A stretch of DNA of 6,846 nucleotides from an uncultured Clostridia bacterium (lineage in GTDB: Bacteria; Bacillota; Clostridia; Oscillospirales; JAAYOS01): contig CALXAZ010000036.1 in the NCBI GenBank assembly GCA_944386395.1, positions 1 through 6,846 of the forward strand, read 5' to 3'. Shown in pieces: positions 1-5,326 of the stretch; positions within the stretch are counted from its first letter, which is position 1, and every line of letters starts with the position of its first letter. The translations under genes were made by a program, and so were the position numbers. The notes beneath the pieces were generated by a model, which saw only the letters and a program-made list of their open reading frames with translations, ran no database searches and was not told the origin of the DNA.

Positions 1-747
1 ATCAGCCAGACGCACAATGTCCTTACACGCTTTGTAAAAAAGTGTAGCAAACAGATGCCGAAGGTTATGTGGAAATACTTTTTTCTGATCTACTCCGGCA
101 TGTCCGCACAGGCATTTCAGTTCAGCCCATATTTGTCGGCGGCTGACTACTTTTCCGCTTTTGGTGCGAAAGACTGCACCCGAAGCGATTTTTTGCTTTT
201 TAGAATATTTCAGTAATTTGTGGCAAAGTTTGCTGGGAAGAAGTATGGTGCGTATTTTTCCCTTTAGAGAGATATCTGTGCGACCGCTCCGGGCTGCTTC
301 AACGGTGATATACTGCACCTCAGATACGCGTATACCAGTTGCACATATCGTCTCCATGAGAAGGAGCAACCGTTCGCGCCCCAGCTTTTGAGCAGCAGAA
401 AGCAGCCGGTTATATTCGTTGCGCGTCAGTTCACGGCAGGAGTCACGAAAAATCTGCCGTTGAATTTTTAAAAATTTTACCCTGCAATCTTCCCATCCTA
501 AAAAGCTAAACAGGCTATTGAGCGCTGACAGCATGGAGTTGATGGTCACAGCCGCATATCCCAGCTCCTGTAAATACGCCTTCCAGGCTATTACAGTTTC
601 TCTGGAGCAGGCTCTGCCATTTAGCCAGTTATCAAATGCACTTATGTCGTGCAGATATTTTTTTACTGTGCTGGGGCTGTGTTCCTCTGCGTGCAAATGT
701 TGCAGATACGTATCAATCTGTTCGGATGTCAATTTATATTCCATCAT
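1..747 (-). CDS. Tyrosine recombinase / phage-integrase family protein (3' end outside window)
   Basis: The minus-strand frame is open for 249 codons from an ATG at 745-747 to the left edge, so the C-terminus is missing. Residues about 5-90 fit the helical SAM-like DNA-binding domain of XerC/XerD-type integrases. The catalytic domain then shows the first catalytic arginine in CATGIRVSEV (R140), the beta-hairpin lysine in KGKIR (K162 or K164), and the H-x-x-R-H box (H227-N-L-R230-H231). The last histidine/tryptophan and the tyrosine nucleophile, normally about 30 residues further on, would lie outside. Such enzymes cut and rejoin DNA through a 3'-phosphotyrosine link, acting in dimer resolution, element integration or inversion. 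The sequence does not say which. GGAGG lies 8 nt before the ATG; a second in-frame ATG follows directly. The family is clear; the specific role is unknown. Confidence 0.93.
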   Translation of the reverse strand, partial: MMEYKLTSEQIDTYLQHLHAEEHSPSTVKKYLHDISAFDNWLNGRACSRETVIAWKAYLQELGYAAVTINSMLSALNSLFSFLGWEDCRVKFLKIQRQIFRDSCRELTRNEYNRLLSAAQKLGRERLLLLMETICATGIRVSEVQYITVEAARSGRTDISLKGKIRTILLPSKLCHKLLKYSKKQKIASGAVFRTKSGKVVSRRQIWAELKCLCGHAGVDQKKVFPHNLRHLFATLFYKACKDIVRLAD

Positions 748-799
748 TAGAATAACCTCCGTTAAAAAAGTAATATCCCTATTTTACCATTAAAGCGTA

Positions 800-828
800 A
801 TTCTATACGCTGGGCAGAGCTATTAGAA
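800..828 (-). promoter_or_regulatory. Weak candidate promoter of the recombinase gene
   Basis: On the minus strand, TTCTAA (823-828) and TAGAAT (800-805) are 17 bp apart. The -10 is good and the -35 poor. The -10 lies in the centre of the small dyad GCGTA-N6-TACGC at 795-810, which could be an operator or a recombinase contact. The predicted start would leave a leader of about 45 nt. This is only a guess from hexamer matches. Confidence 0.25.
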
Positions 829-963
829 AACATAATGCATGGGAATAGTCTTTTGGAAATATATGCTCCGTAAAACGGCAAATGTGGAGGTAATTTTTCT
901 GCTTTGTGCGCTTGGAAAAGCGGCGTTTGGTAAAATGCATTGGAGCTGGCGAAAGAGAAAAAT

Positions 964-1007
964 AAAAAAGGTCTTACCGATTTTTAAAAATCGGTAAGAC
1001 CTTTTTT
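964..1007 (-). terminator. Intrinsic terminator of the acetyltransferase gene (perfect 44-bp palindrome)
   Basis: Two exact 22-bp arms meet at 985/986 with no spacer; the core of each arm is GGTCTTACCGA. The ends are A6 and T6, so RNA read from either strand gives a GC-containing hairpin with a U tract. It begins 6 bp after the stop of the minus-strand acetyltransferase, whose transcript it most likely ends. It also insulates the recombinase gene downstream. Confidence 0.9.
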
Positions 1008-1013
1008 GCCCTG

Positions 1014-1511
1014 TCACAACAAAAGCTCAAAGCTGTGTCCCTTGTCAGTTTTTTGCACGACTTTAAATCCGCAGCTTTCAAATAGCTTTTGAGATGCTAT
1101 ATTATAGTTGTATATTTCGGCAACCTTCAGATAGGTAAAGCCGAGATCCTTAGCCCTTTGAATCAGGGCGTTAATCACCTTTTTACCAATACCTTGTCCG
1201 CGGAGCGACTTTTCACCAATAACAATAGGCATATCGTTCTGCCAAAATGTGACGTCGCCAATGGGGGTATAAGAGGTATCGCCTGGCGCCCTGTGTTCGA
1301 TAAAATAGACTTCCCCGCGCTCCCGCAAATAATGATACATCCTGTACATGCGCTCCTCAGTATAAGGAGAAATCGCTCCATCCACAAGAAGCAAGGTTTC
1401 CTCATCCTGATACCAGGCTAGTGCAAATGCGCAGTCGTCCGAATATTTCCGCAGACGAAGATTGCCGTCAATATCGATAATTTGTGGCTGTTCAATCCCG
1501 CTGATAGGCAT
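1014..1511 (-). CDS. GNAT-family N-acetyltransferase
   Basis: This 165-residue soluble protein fits a single GNAT domain, which moves an acetyl group from acetyl-CoA to an amine. The acetyl-CoA pyrophosphate loop (motif A) is clear at R104-G-Q-G-I-G-K110 and is followed by the expected helix (VINALIQRAKDLG). Motif B is the segment YNYNIASQKLFESCGF at 134-149, with the usual asparagine and the C-terminal CGF. The N-terminal half (ALAWYQDEETLLLVDGA, then EVYFIEHR and IGDVTFW) gives the early strands. The substrate could be a small amine, antibiotic, peptide or protein and cannot be read from the sequence. AAAGGAG lies 8 nt before the ATG at 1509-1511, which fixes the start. The gene appears to be transcribed alone, with its own promoter and terminator. 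Confidence 0.92.
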   Translation of the reverse strand: MPISGIEQPQIIDIDGNLRLRKYSDDCAFALAWYQDEETLLLVDGAISPYTEERMYRMYHYLRERGEVYFIEHRAPGDTSYTPIGDVTFWQNDMPIVIGEKSLRGQGIGKKVINALIQRAKDLGFTYLKVAEIYNYNIASQKLFESCGFKVVQKTDKGHSFELLL

Positions 1512-1548
1512 TTTTCATTCTCCTTTAGTTAATAGACTTATAACACAG

Positions 1549-1567
1549 GTATGTACATCGTATATAC
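1549..1567. promoter_or_regulatory. Operator-like dyad in the acetyltransferase leader
   Basis: GTATGTAC, 3 bp, GTATATAC: the two 8-bp arms are inverted repeats matching at 7 of 8 positions. The site covers about +1 to +20 of the predicted acetyltransferase transcript, where a bound repressor would block initiation. No regulator gene is adjacent in the window. It could also be a chance AT-rich dyad. Confidence 0.35.
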
Positions 1568-1574
1568 ATTAGTC

Positions 1575-1603
1575 ATAATAGCACAGTCTCAAAGGGTGAG
1601 CAA
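1575..1603 (-). promoter_or_regulatory. Promoter of the acetyltransferase gene
   Basis: On the minus strand, TTGCTC (1598-1603) and TATTAT (1575-1580) are separated by 17 bp, with an extended -10 (TGC directly before TATTAT). The start would fall near 1568, leaving a leader of about 55 nt. It is divergent from the amidohydrolase promoter about 60 bp away. Confidence 0.6.
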
Positions 1604-1660
1604 GTATGGCAGGGCAGTAGGTGGGTAGTGCGGGCGTTTAAACGTGGGGATGGAGCACTG

Positions 1661-1689
1661 TTGCAAAGAGTGAGGTAGTATGGTAAAAT
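1661..1689 (+). promoter_or_regulatory. Promoter of the amidohydrolase-pnuC operon
   Basis: TTGCAA (1661-1666) and TAAAAT (1684-1689) have the ideal 17-bp spacing, and each matches five of six consensus bases. The start is expected at about 1695-1698, almost exactly at the base of the leader stem. This leaves an untranslated leader of about 90 nt. Confidence 0.7.
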
Positions 1690-1693
1690 GTGC

Positions 1694-1759
1694 ATTTGAG
1701 AGCCCGAGAAGCCAGGGAAAGCTTTGCCAAAAGGTTGATACGCAGAGCCGGGCTCAAAT
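1694..1759 (+). ncRNA. Structured 5' leader RNA, candidate riboswitch of unassigned class
   Basis: A long-range stem closes this segment. GAGCCCG (1700-1706) pairs exactly with CGGGCTC (1749-1755), and after a 2-nt bulge ATTT (1694-1697) pairs with AAAT (1756-1759). The enclosed 42 nt can form alternative small hairpins: CTTT-GCCA-AAAG at 1722-1733, GCC-AAAA-GGU at 1726-1735, or GG(G)AA...UU(G)CC at 1716-1728. They also hold purine-rich unpaired stretches. The segment sits between a good promoter and the ribosome binding site at 1770-1774, as a translational riboswitch would. I see no TPP, FMN, cobalamin, purine, SAM or full c-di-GMP-I core. It could instead be a 5' protective stem or a protein-binding leader. 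Confidence 0.45.
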
Positions 1760-1797
1760 TTTAAAGGATGGAGGCAACTTTAAAGGATGGAGGCAAC
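1760..1797 (+). repeat. Exact 19-bp tandem duplication across the start codon
   Basis: TTTAAAGGATGGAGGCAAC occurs twice head to tail (1760-1778 and 1779-1797). Each copy carries an ATG followed by GAGGCAAC. The second ATG (1787) is the amidohydrolase start, and the only GGAGG upstream of it (1770-1774, spacer 12 nt) comes from the first copy. The first ATG (1768) is out of frame and would give only 13 codons before the TAA at 1807. The duplication therefore appears to supply the gene's ribosome binding site. Confidence 0.9.
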
Positions 1798-2617
1798 AGG
1801 ATTTCCTAAAATCGACTGCCATACCCACATCATCAGCAGTGATATCAGGGACGAATATTTTTCCAGAACCTCGGGATACGCGATAGTTATGCAACTTCCA
1901 GAGAGTATAATGAAAAATCCAGACTGCATATCCACTGTACTGAGTGATGAAAGGCTGTTTCTCAGCCCGTGTATAGATATTTCTATACCGGTGGAACCAC
2001 AGCTTGCAGAGATAGAGAAAAACATAGAGACCAGTAAAACTGTCGGACTCAAAATCTATCTCAGCTATCAGCGCGGAAAGGCAAACAGTCCTCCACTCCG
2101 TCCAATATATGAGTTTGCATCGCGGCATCGACTGTCGGTGACATTCCACACAGGGCTTTGTTCGCTGATACTCCCGTCTGATAACGACATAGAGGGGTCG
2201 TCGGCAAAGTATATTGCAGAGGTAGCGGAGGAGTTTCCAGATGTAAACTTTATAGTGGCGCATATGGATGACCCCAGGTTTACCGAGTGTATCCGCATAG
2301 TTTCGGAACATGACAACATGTTTACCGACTTTTCAGGGGCATACGAGACAGGTACCAAGGAGGCAGCTGACATAGATAGGGCTGTATCGATATTTGGCGA
2401 GGCTATCTGCTCGCGTCAGGGCACGAGCAAAAAGATACTATATGGTACAGATTTTTGCCCGCCTATCAACCTTGCGCAGCTTGATGAGTACGACTATACT
2501 ATCGCAAAAATATTTAATAAGGAAGATTTTGAAGATATATACTACAAAAATTGCCTGCGGGCATTCCCAAGGCTACAAAATTACATAAAAGAGGTATGTT
2601 ATGAAGATATCGTTTAA
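1787..2617 (+). CDS. Metal-dependent amidohydrolase (amidohydrolase-2-like TIM barrel)
   Basis: This 276-residue cytoplasmic protein has the ligand pattern of the amidohydrolase superfamily: D10-C-H12-T-H14 on strand 1, K89 (GLKIY), H121 (TFHTG), H159 (VAHMDD) and D222 (LYGTDFCPP) on strand 8. The family hydrolyses C-N, C-O or C-C bonds, including decarboxylases and amidases, using one or two divalent metals. The length and the YGTD/FCPP ending fit the PF04909-type branch. The substrate is not identifiable. An in-frame stop (TAA, 1781-1783) just upstream and the lack of a later ATG, GTG or TTG before the HxH motif fix the start at 1787. The ribosome binding site is unusual, from the tandem duplication. 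The 3' end overlaps the PnuC-like gene by 17 bp, so both are probably co-translated and the substrate may be what the transporter brings in. Confidence 0.88.
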   Translation: MEATGFPKIDCHTHIISSDIRDEYFSRTSGYAIVMQLPESIMKNPDCISTVLSDERLFLSPCIDISIPVEPQLAEIEKNIETSKTVGLKIYLSYQRGKANSPPLRPIYEFASRHRLSVTFHTGLCSLILPSDNDIEGSSAKYIAEVAEEFPDVNFIVAHMDDPRFTECIRIVSEHDNMFTDFSGAYETGTKEAADIDRAVSIFGEAICSRQGTSKKILYGTDFCPPINLAQLDEYDYTIAKIFNKEDFEDIYYKNCLRAFPRLQNYIKEVCYEDIV

Positions 2618-3356
2618 CATAAAAGAGCTCATTAGGTCTTTCACGCCATACCAGATATGCTACCTGGTATCTGTTATAGTGTTGACAGTAGCATTCACGG
2701 TGTTTATGCCGGATATGATGCTGGACGATATGTCAAATAGCTTTGTAGTCGTCTGCTCGGTTATTGCGGTGCTTGCAAATCCGGTGTGTGAGTTGCTGAT
2801 TGCAAAGCAGAGCAAGATGAACTTTGTTGTTGATATCCTGTTTATTGAGATACCGGAATTTGTGCTCTGTATCTCTTTAGGATGGTATAGCATAGCGATA
2901 ATCACAATGATTTTCTGGGTGCCGATAGATATTATAAGTTTTTTAAGGTGGAGCCGGCATCAGGATGAAGAGCGCGAGGAGCTAACTGTTGTCAAGAGGC
3001 TCTCTTGGAAGCAGGATGTGCTTGTGATACTTGCTATAGCTGTGTTCAGTATTACTGTGGGATATTTCATCGGTATGATTCCTGGGGCAGAGGATTCATA
3101 TCTTGAGGCGCTGGCATGCGCCTGTGGTATGGCAAACGGTATCCTCCTGCTTCTGAGGTATAACGAGCAGTGGTACGCCTGGTTTACAACGCTTGTGCTC
3201 TATACAATTCTCTATGTTATCTCAGGCAGCTACATAATGCTTATTACCGTGGCTGCTATGCTTGTAAATACATGCTATGGCTTTGTGAAATGGCTGAAAT
3301 ATACCAAAAGCCATACTGAAAAGGCGGAAAAGCCTGTGGGTAGAGCAGGAATATAA
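2601..3356 (+). CDS. pnuC: PnuC-family (nicotinamide riboside / vitamin-type) membrane transporter
   Basis: This 251-residue integral membrane protein has hydrophobic spans at about 17-36, 47-66, 74-92, 95-115, 138-160, 166-186, 192-208 and 210-230. The C-terminal half carries PnuC hallmarks: the WxxW motif (W191-Y-A-W194) preceded by a polar NEQ, and the final-helix pattern N223-x-x-Y226-G-x-x-x-W231. PnuC proteins are facilitators for nicotinamide riboside; relatives take thiamine (PnuT), riboflavin (PnuX) or deoxynucleosides (PnuN). No TPP or FMN riboswitch is upstream and no NadR, thiamine kinase or Nudix gene lies next to it, so the substrate is open. GAGG lies 6 nt before the ATG at 2601, inside the amidohydrolase gene. 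The 17-bp overlap implies translational coupling. The charged tail (KSHTEKAEKPVGR) is probably cytoplasmic. Confidence 0.8.
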   Translation: MKISFNIKELIRSFTPYQICYLVSVIVLTVAFTVFMPDMMLDDMSNSFVVVCSVIAVLANPVCELLIAKQSKMNFVVDILFIEIPEFVLCISLGWYSIAIITMIFWVPIDIISFLRWSRHQDEEREELTVVKRLSWKQDVLVILAIAVFSITVGYFIGMIPGAEDSYLEALACACGMANGILLLLRYNEQWYAWFTTLVLYTILYVISGSYIMLITVAAMLVNTCYGFVKWLKYTKSHTEKAEKPVGRAGI

Positions 3357-3441
3357 GGATTTGTGAGCATTTTGCAAGATATGTACGGGATGGAGCTATT
3401 GCTTACGGGAAAAGAGCGCTGCTTGTGGGGCAGAAAATTGA

Positions 3442-3480
3442 ATATAAAGATGGGCAGGAATTTCCTGCCCATCTTTATAT
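3442..3480. terminator. Perfect inverted repeat between convergent genes, probable bidirectional terminator
   Basis: Two exact 19-bp arms (core AAAGATGGGCAGGAA) flank a single central T at 3461. It lies 85 bp after the pnuC stop and 74 bp after the mntP stop on the other strand. Both flanks lack a strong U tract, the arm ends being TTTATAT, so termination may be imperfect. It might also stabilise 3' ends or be a copy of a dispersed intergenic palindrome. Confidence 0.65.
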
Positions 3481-3554
3481 GGCGAAGCTGAGTATTCTAT
3501 TGGTTTTTATGGTGCGAGATGGGTGAGCAGACATGGGCTGAGATGAGGCAGCCC

Positions 3555-4118
3555 TTATCCCAGGATGCCTAGGTGCTCGAGAAGTATCTTACATCCCAAA
3601 AGTATAAGAATAATTCCTCCTGCAAGCTCTGCCTTGCTTTTCCACTTACATCCAAACACGCTGCCTATCTTCACGCCGATCATCGACATCACAAAGGTGA
3701 TAATACCTATTGCTGAAACGGCAAGCGCTACATTTACCGGGAGAAATGCAAAGGTTATTCCGATTGCGAGCGCGTCTATGCTTGTTGCCACAGCGAGCAC
3801 CAGCATGACCTTAAAAGCAAGCGAACCGTTTGCTTTTTCCTCGTCACCGGAGAGAGCCTCCTTTATCATGCTCCCGCCTATCAGACTGAGCAGGATAAAG
3901 GCAATCCAGTGGTCAAACTGAGTTATGTAGCTTGAGAAGCTGGCTCCCAGAAAATAGCCTATCAGAGGCATAAGCGCCTGAAACCCGCCAAACCATATGC
4001 CTACTATTATAGCTTTTTTGGGGGTGATCTTCTCGAGGGCAAGCCCCTTGCATATCGACACAGCAAATGCGTCCATTGCCAGCCCAACTGCCAGAAGCAA
4101 AAGTTCAATTGTTCCCAT
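3555..4118 (-). CDS. mntP: MntP-family manganese efflux pump
   Basis: This 187-residue inner-membrane protein has about six hydrophobic helices, the usual MntP (formerly DUF204) length. Two related halves each carry the acidic signature: GLAMDAFAVS (D16) near the N-terminus and ATSIDALAIG (D115) in the second half. They correspond to the aspartates needed for Mn2+ export in E. coli MntP. GGFQ at 44-47 and GGSMIKEAL at 81-89 are further family segments. It exports excess Mn(II) from the cytoplasm. GGAGGA lies a few bases before the ATG at 4116-4118. The leader carries a yybP-ykoY riboswitch, which independently supports the manganese role. The gene is transcribed alone and converges on the pnuC operon. 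Confidence 0.95.
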   Translation of the reverse strand: MGTIELLLLAVGLAMDAFAVSICKGLALEKITPKKAIIVGIWFGGFQALMPLIGYFLGASFSSYITQFDHWIAFILLSLIGGSMIKEALSGDEEKANGSLAFKVMLVLAVATSIDALAIGITFAFLPVNVALAVSAIGIITFVMSMIGVKIGSVFGCKWKSKAELAGGIILILLGCKILLEHLGILG

Positions 4119-4130
4119 TTTTCTTCCTCC

Positions 4131-4165
4131 AAATAAAAATCAGATGCGCAAACACACCTGATTTT
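4131..4165 (-). terminator. Terminator hairpin of the mntP leader (riboswitch expression platform)
   Basis: On the minus strand, AAAATCAGGTG (4165-4155) pairs with CATCTGATTTT (4146-4136) around an 8-nt loop, with one G-U pair. It is followed by a T-rich run that reaches the GGAGG of mntP. It starts directly after the 3' strand of the aptamer's closing stem, the usual place for a transcriptional riboswitch switch point. Confidence 0.8.
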
Positions 4166-4277
4166 GACACTCAGGCACGGCTACGCCACGCCATGAGTCT
4201 TGTTATTTAAGGCAAGCCAGGCTTTCGCCAGTATGTTGACTTGCCGCGGCAGAGCCGCCAACTACTCCCTCATAAGT
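4166..4277 (-). promoter_or_regulatory. yybP-ykoY manganese riboswitch (aptamer)
   Basis: The minus strand shows the class hallmarks in order: AGGGAGTAG (about 4270-4262, the L1 loop with GGGAGUA), a GC-rich arm (GGCGGC...GCCGCGGC), GTCAACATAC (4240-4231), CTGGCGAAAGCCTGGC, then the AACAAGACTCA segment expected of the second docking loop. The closing stem pairs ACTTA (4277-4273) with TGAGT (4173-4169). The promoter predicts a start at about 4277, so the RNA begins at that stem. In the known class, Mn2+ bridges the two loops, stabilises the closing stem and turns expression on. Here it would relieve the following terminator when Mn2+ is high, raising MntP. Class assignment is by remembered consensus, not a covariance search. 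Confidence 0.9.
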
Positions 4278-4283
4278 TTGTCT

Positions 4284-4312
4284 ATCTTATCAGAAAACAG
4301 GAGATTTGTCAA
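4284..4312 (-). promoter_or_regulatory. Promoter of the mntP riboswitch transcript
   Basis: On the minus strand, a perfect TTGACA (4312-4307) is followed by a 17-bp spacer and TAAGAT (4289-4284). This is the closest match to the housekeeping sigma consensus in the window, which suits a gene whose control lies mainly in the leader RNA. It is divergent from the hydrolase promoter. Confidence 0.8.
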
Positions 4313-4402
4313 TATTTCGGGAAATATTTATTTGGGGAATACTTTTTAATAAAAGATAATTTTGCAAAAAAGTTGCAAAAAACGGTAGGAATATATTGTG
4401 GA

Positions 4403-4431
4403 TAGACTTATCTGCCTGCATAAGTTAGAAT
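4403..4431 (+). promoter_or_regulatory. Candidate promoter of the SleB-type hydrolase gene
   Basis: TAGACT (4403-4408) and TAGAAT (4426-4431) have 17-bp spacing. The start would fall near 4438, only a few bases before the GGGAGG at 4439-4444, which is very close. The true start may be elsewhere in 4320-4430, an AT-rich stretch with no other clear element. Confidence 0.4.
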
Positions 4432-4453
4432 TATGCGCGGGAGGTAAGAATAA

Positions 4454-5266
4454 ATGAAAAAGTTCTCAACAGTTATGGCAGTAATGCTTGTGCTGCTGAT
4501 ATTTGCGGCGATGGCTCCTCCTGCGGCAGCTCTCTCGCTATCAGTTGGAGGAGAGCGTGTCAGCGGGGCAGCGGTACTTTATAATTCTACAACATATGTA
4601 CAGATACGAGCGGTAAGCGAGAAACTGTATCCGGGTGCGAAGGTATCCTGGGAAAACCGGACGGCGATAGTAAAAACGCCTTCGCTGACGATAACGGCGA
4701 AGCCAGGTGACTATTACATACAAGCAAATGGAAGAATGCTGTATGCGGACGATGGAATAAAGCTGGTAAATGGGTCCGTGCTTGTGCCGGTGAGGGTACT
4801 TGCCAAGGCATTTGGCGCCGAAGTATATTGGGATGCTAATTCTAAAAGTGTTACAGTAACACGTGGAAGCGGAACGATAACCTCAGGCGATAAATATTAT
4901 GACAGCGATTCTGTGTACTGGCTTTCGCGCATCATAAATGCGGAGAGTGCAGGAGAACCGCTGAAGGGCAAGATCGCAGTTGGAAATGTCATTTTGAACC
5001 GCGTGGCAAGCAAGGAGTATCCAAATACGATATACGGAGTTATCTTTGATAGAAAGTGGGGAGTGCAGTTCCAGCCGGTGGCGAACGGGACAATATATAA
5101 CACGCCGACAGCAGAGAGCGTGCTTGCGGCAAAGCTCTGTCTCGATGGTGCCTCGGTTGCGGGAGAAAGCCTGTTTTTCCTCAATCCTGCAATCTCTACA
5201 AACTTCTGGATAATGGAGACACGCAAATTTTATACTAAGATAGGCAACCATCACTTTTATCTGTGA
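4454..5266 (+). CDS. Secreted copper-amine-oxidase-N domain plus SleB-type cell wall hydrolase
   Basis: This 270-residue exported protein has a signal peptide at 1-26: two lysines, a hydrophobic core, then APPAAA, with likely cleavage after A26. Residues 27-137 form a copper-amine-oxidase N-like domain (LYNSTTYVQIRAVSEKLG-like, then GSVLVPVRVLAKAFGAEVYWD), a non-enzymatic module common on clostridial wall proteins. Residues about 153-270 match the Hydrolase_2/SleB family: LSRIINAESAGEP with candidate catalytic E164, IAVGNVILNRV at 174-184, YPNTIYGVIF at 189-198 and a C-terminal GNHHFY. SleB enzymes are lytic transglycosylases of spore-cortex peptidoglycan, but vegetative homologues with this N domain are frequent, so a germination role is not assured. 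GGGAGG lies 9 nt before the ATG. The gene is divergent from mntP and appears to be alone in its transcript. Confidence 0.9.
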   Translation: MKKFSTVMAVMLVLLIFAAMAPPAAALSLSVGGERVSGAAVLYNSTTYVQIRAVSEKLYPGAKVSWENRTAIVKTPSLTITAKPGDYYIQANGRMLYADDGIKLVNGSVLVPVRVLAKAFGAEVYWDANSKSVTVTRGSGTITSGDKYYDSDSVYWLSRIINAESAGEPLKGKIAVGNVILNRVASKEYPNTIYGVIFDRKWGVQFQPVANGTIYNTPTAESVLAAKLCLDGASVAGESLFFLNPAISTNFWIMETRKFYTKIGNHHFYL

Positions 5267-5296
5267 CATATCAGCAGCATGGCATCAGATGCCGCA

Positions 5297-5326
5297 AAAA
5301 AGCTCCGGGGTATCCCGGAGCTTTTT
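5297..5326. terminator. Bidirectional terminator between the hydrolase and DUF47 genes
   Basis: Exact 13-bp arms (AAAAAGCTCCGGG and its complement) flank a GTAT loop, with A and T runs at the ends. It serves the plus-strand hydrolase, 30 bp after its stop, and the minus-strand DUF47 gene. The last base of the DUF47 stop codon (TGA, 5328-5326) is the first base of the hairpin, so the ribosome at that stop would cover its base. Confidence 0.9.

Noticed and set aside
811..960. Tiny plus-strand frames starting at the ATGs at 835 and 935
   Set aside because: They give about 12 and 20 codons, lack a ribosome binding site in front of the ATG, and the second runs through the terminator palindrome. 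I see no other element in this stretch.
823..1017. Minus-strand 64-codon frame across the terminator
   Set aside because: It overlaps the acetyltransferase stop, reads through the terminator hairpin, has no ribosome binding site and no recognisable protein features.
1707..1790. Resemblance of ACGCAGAGCC and GGGAAAGC in the leader to the c-di-GMP-I (GEMM) riboswitch core
   Set aside because: The invariant GCAAA is altered, the GAAA tetraloop and the second half with its GG(U/G)UACC receptor are absent, and the strong stem 1700-1706/1749-1755 is incompatible with the GEMM fold.
1768..1809. 13-codon leader peptide from the first ATG of the tandem duplication
   Set aside because: It has no ribosome binding site at a usable distance and shows no regulatory codon run. 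It is a by-product of the duplication.
1754..2311. 185-codon minus-strand frame opposite the amidohydrolase
   Set aside because: It lies entirely antisense to a gene with conserved catalytic motifs. Its composition (many Y, C, R, W) is typical of a shadow frame.
4396..4431. Forespore sigma-G promoter for the SleB-type gene
   Set aside because: GATA and CATAAG can be found, but the -10 CATnnTA pattern and the spacing do not fit. The housekeeping-type hexamers fit better.
5281..5293. Small hairpin GGCATCAGATGCC just before the terminator
   Set aside because: It has five base pairs with a tiny loop beside a much stronger hairpin; it has no independent support as a functional site.
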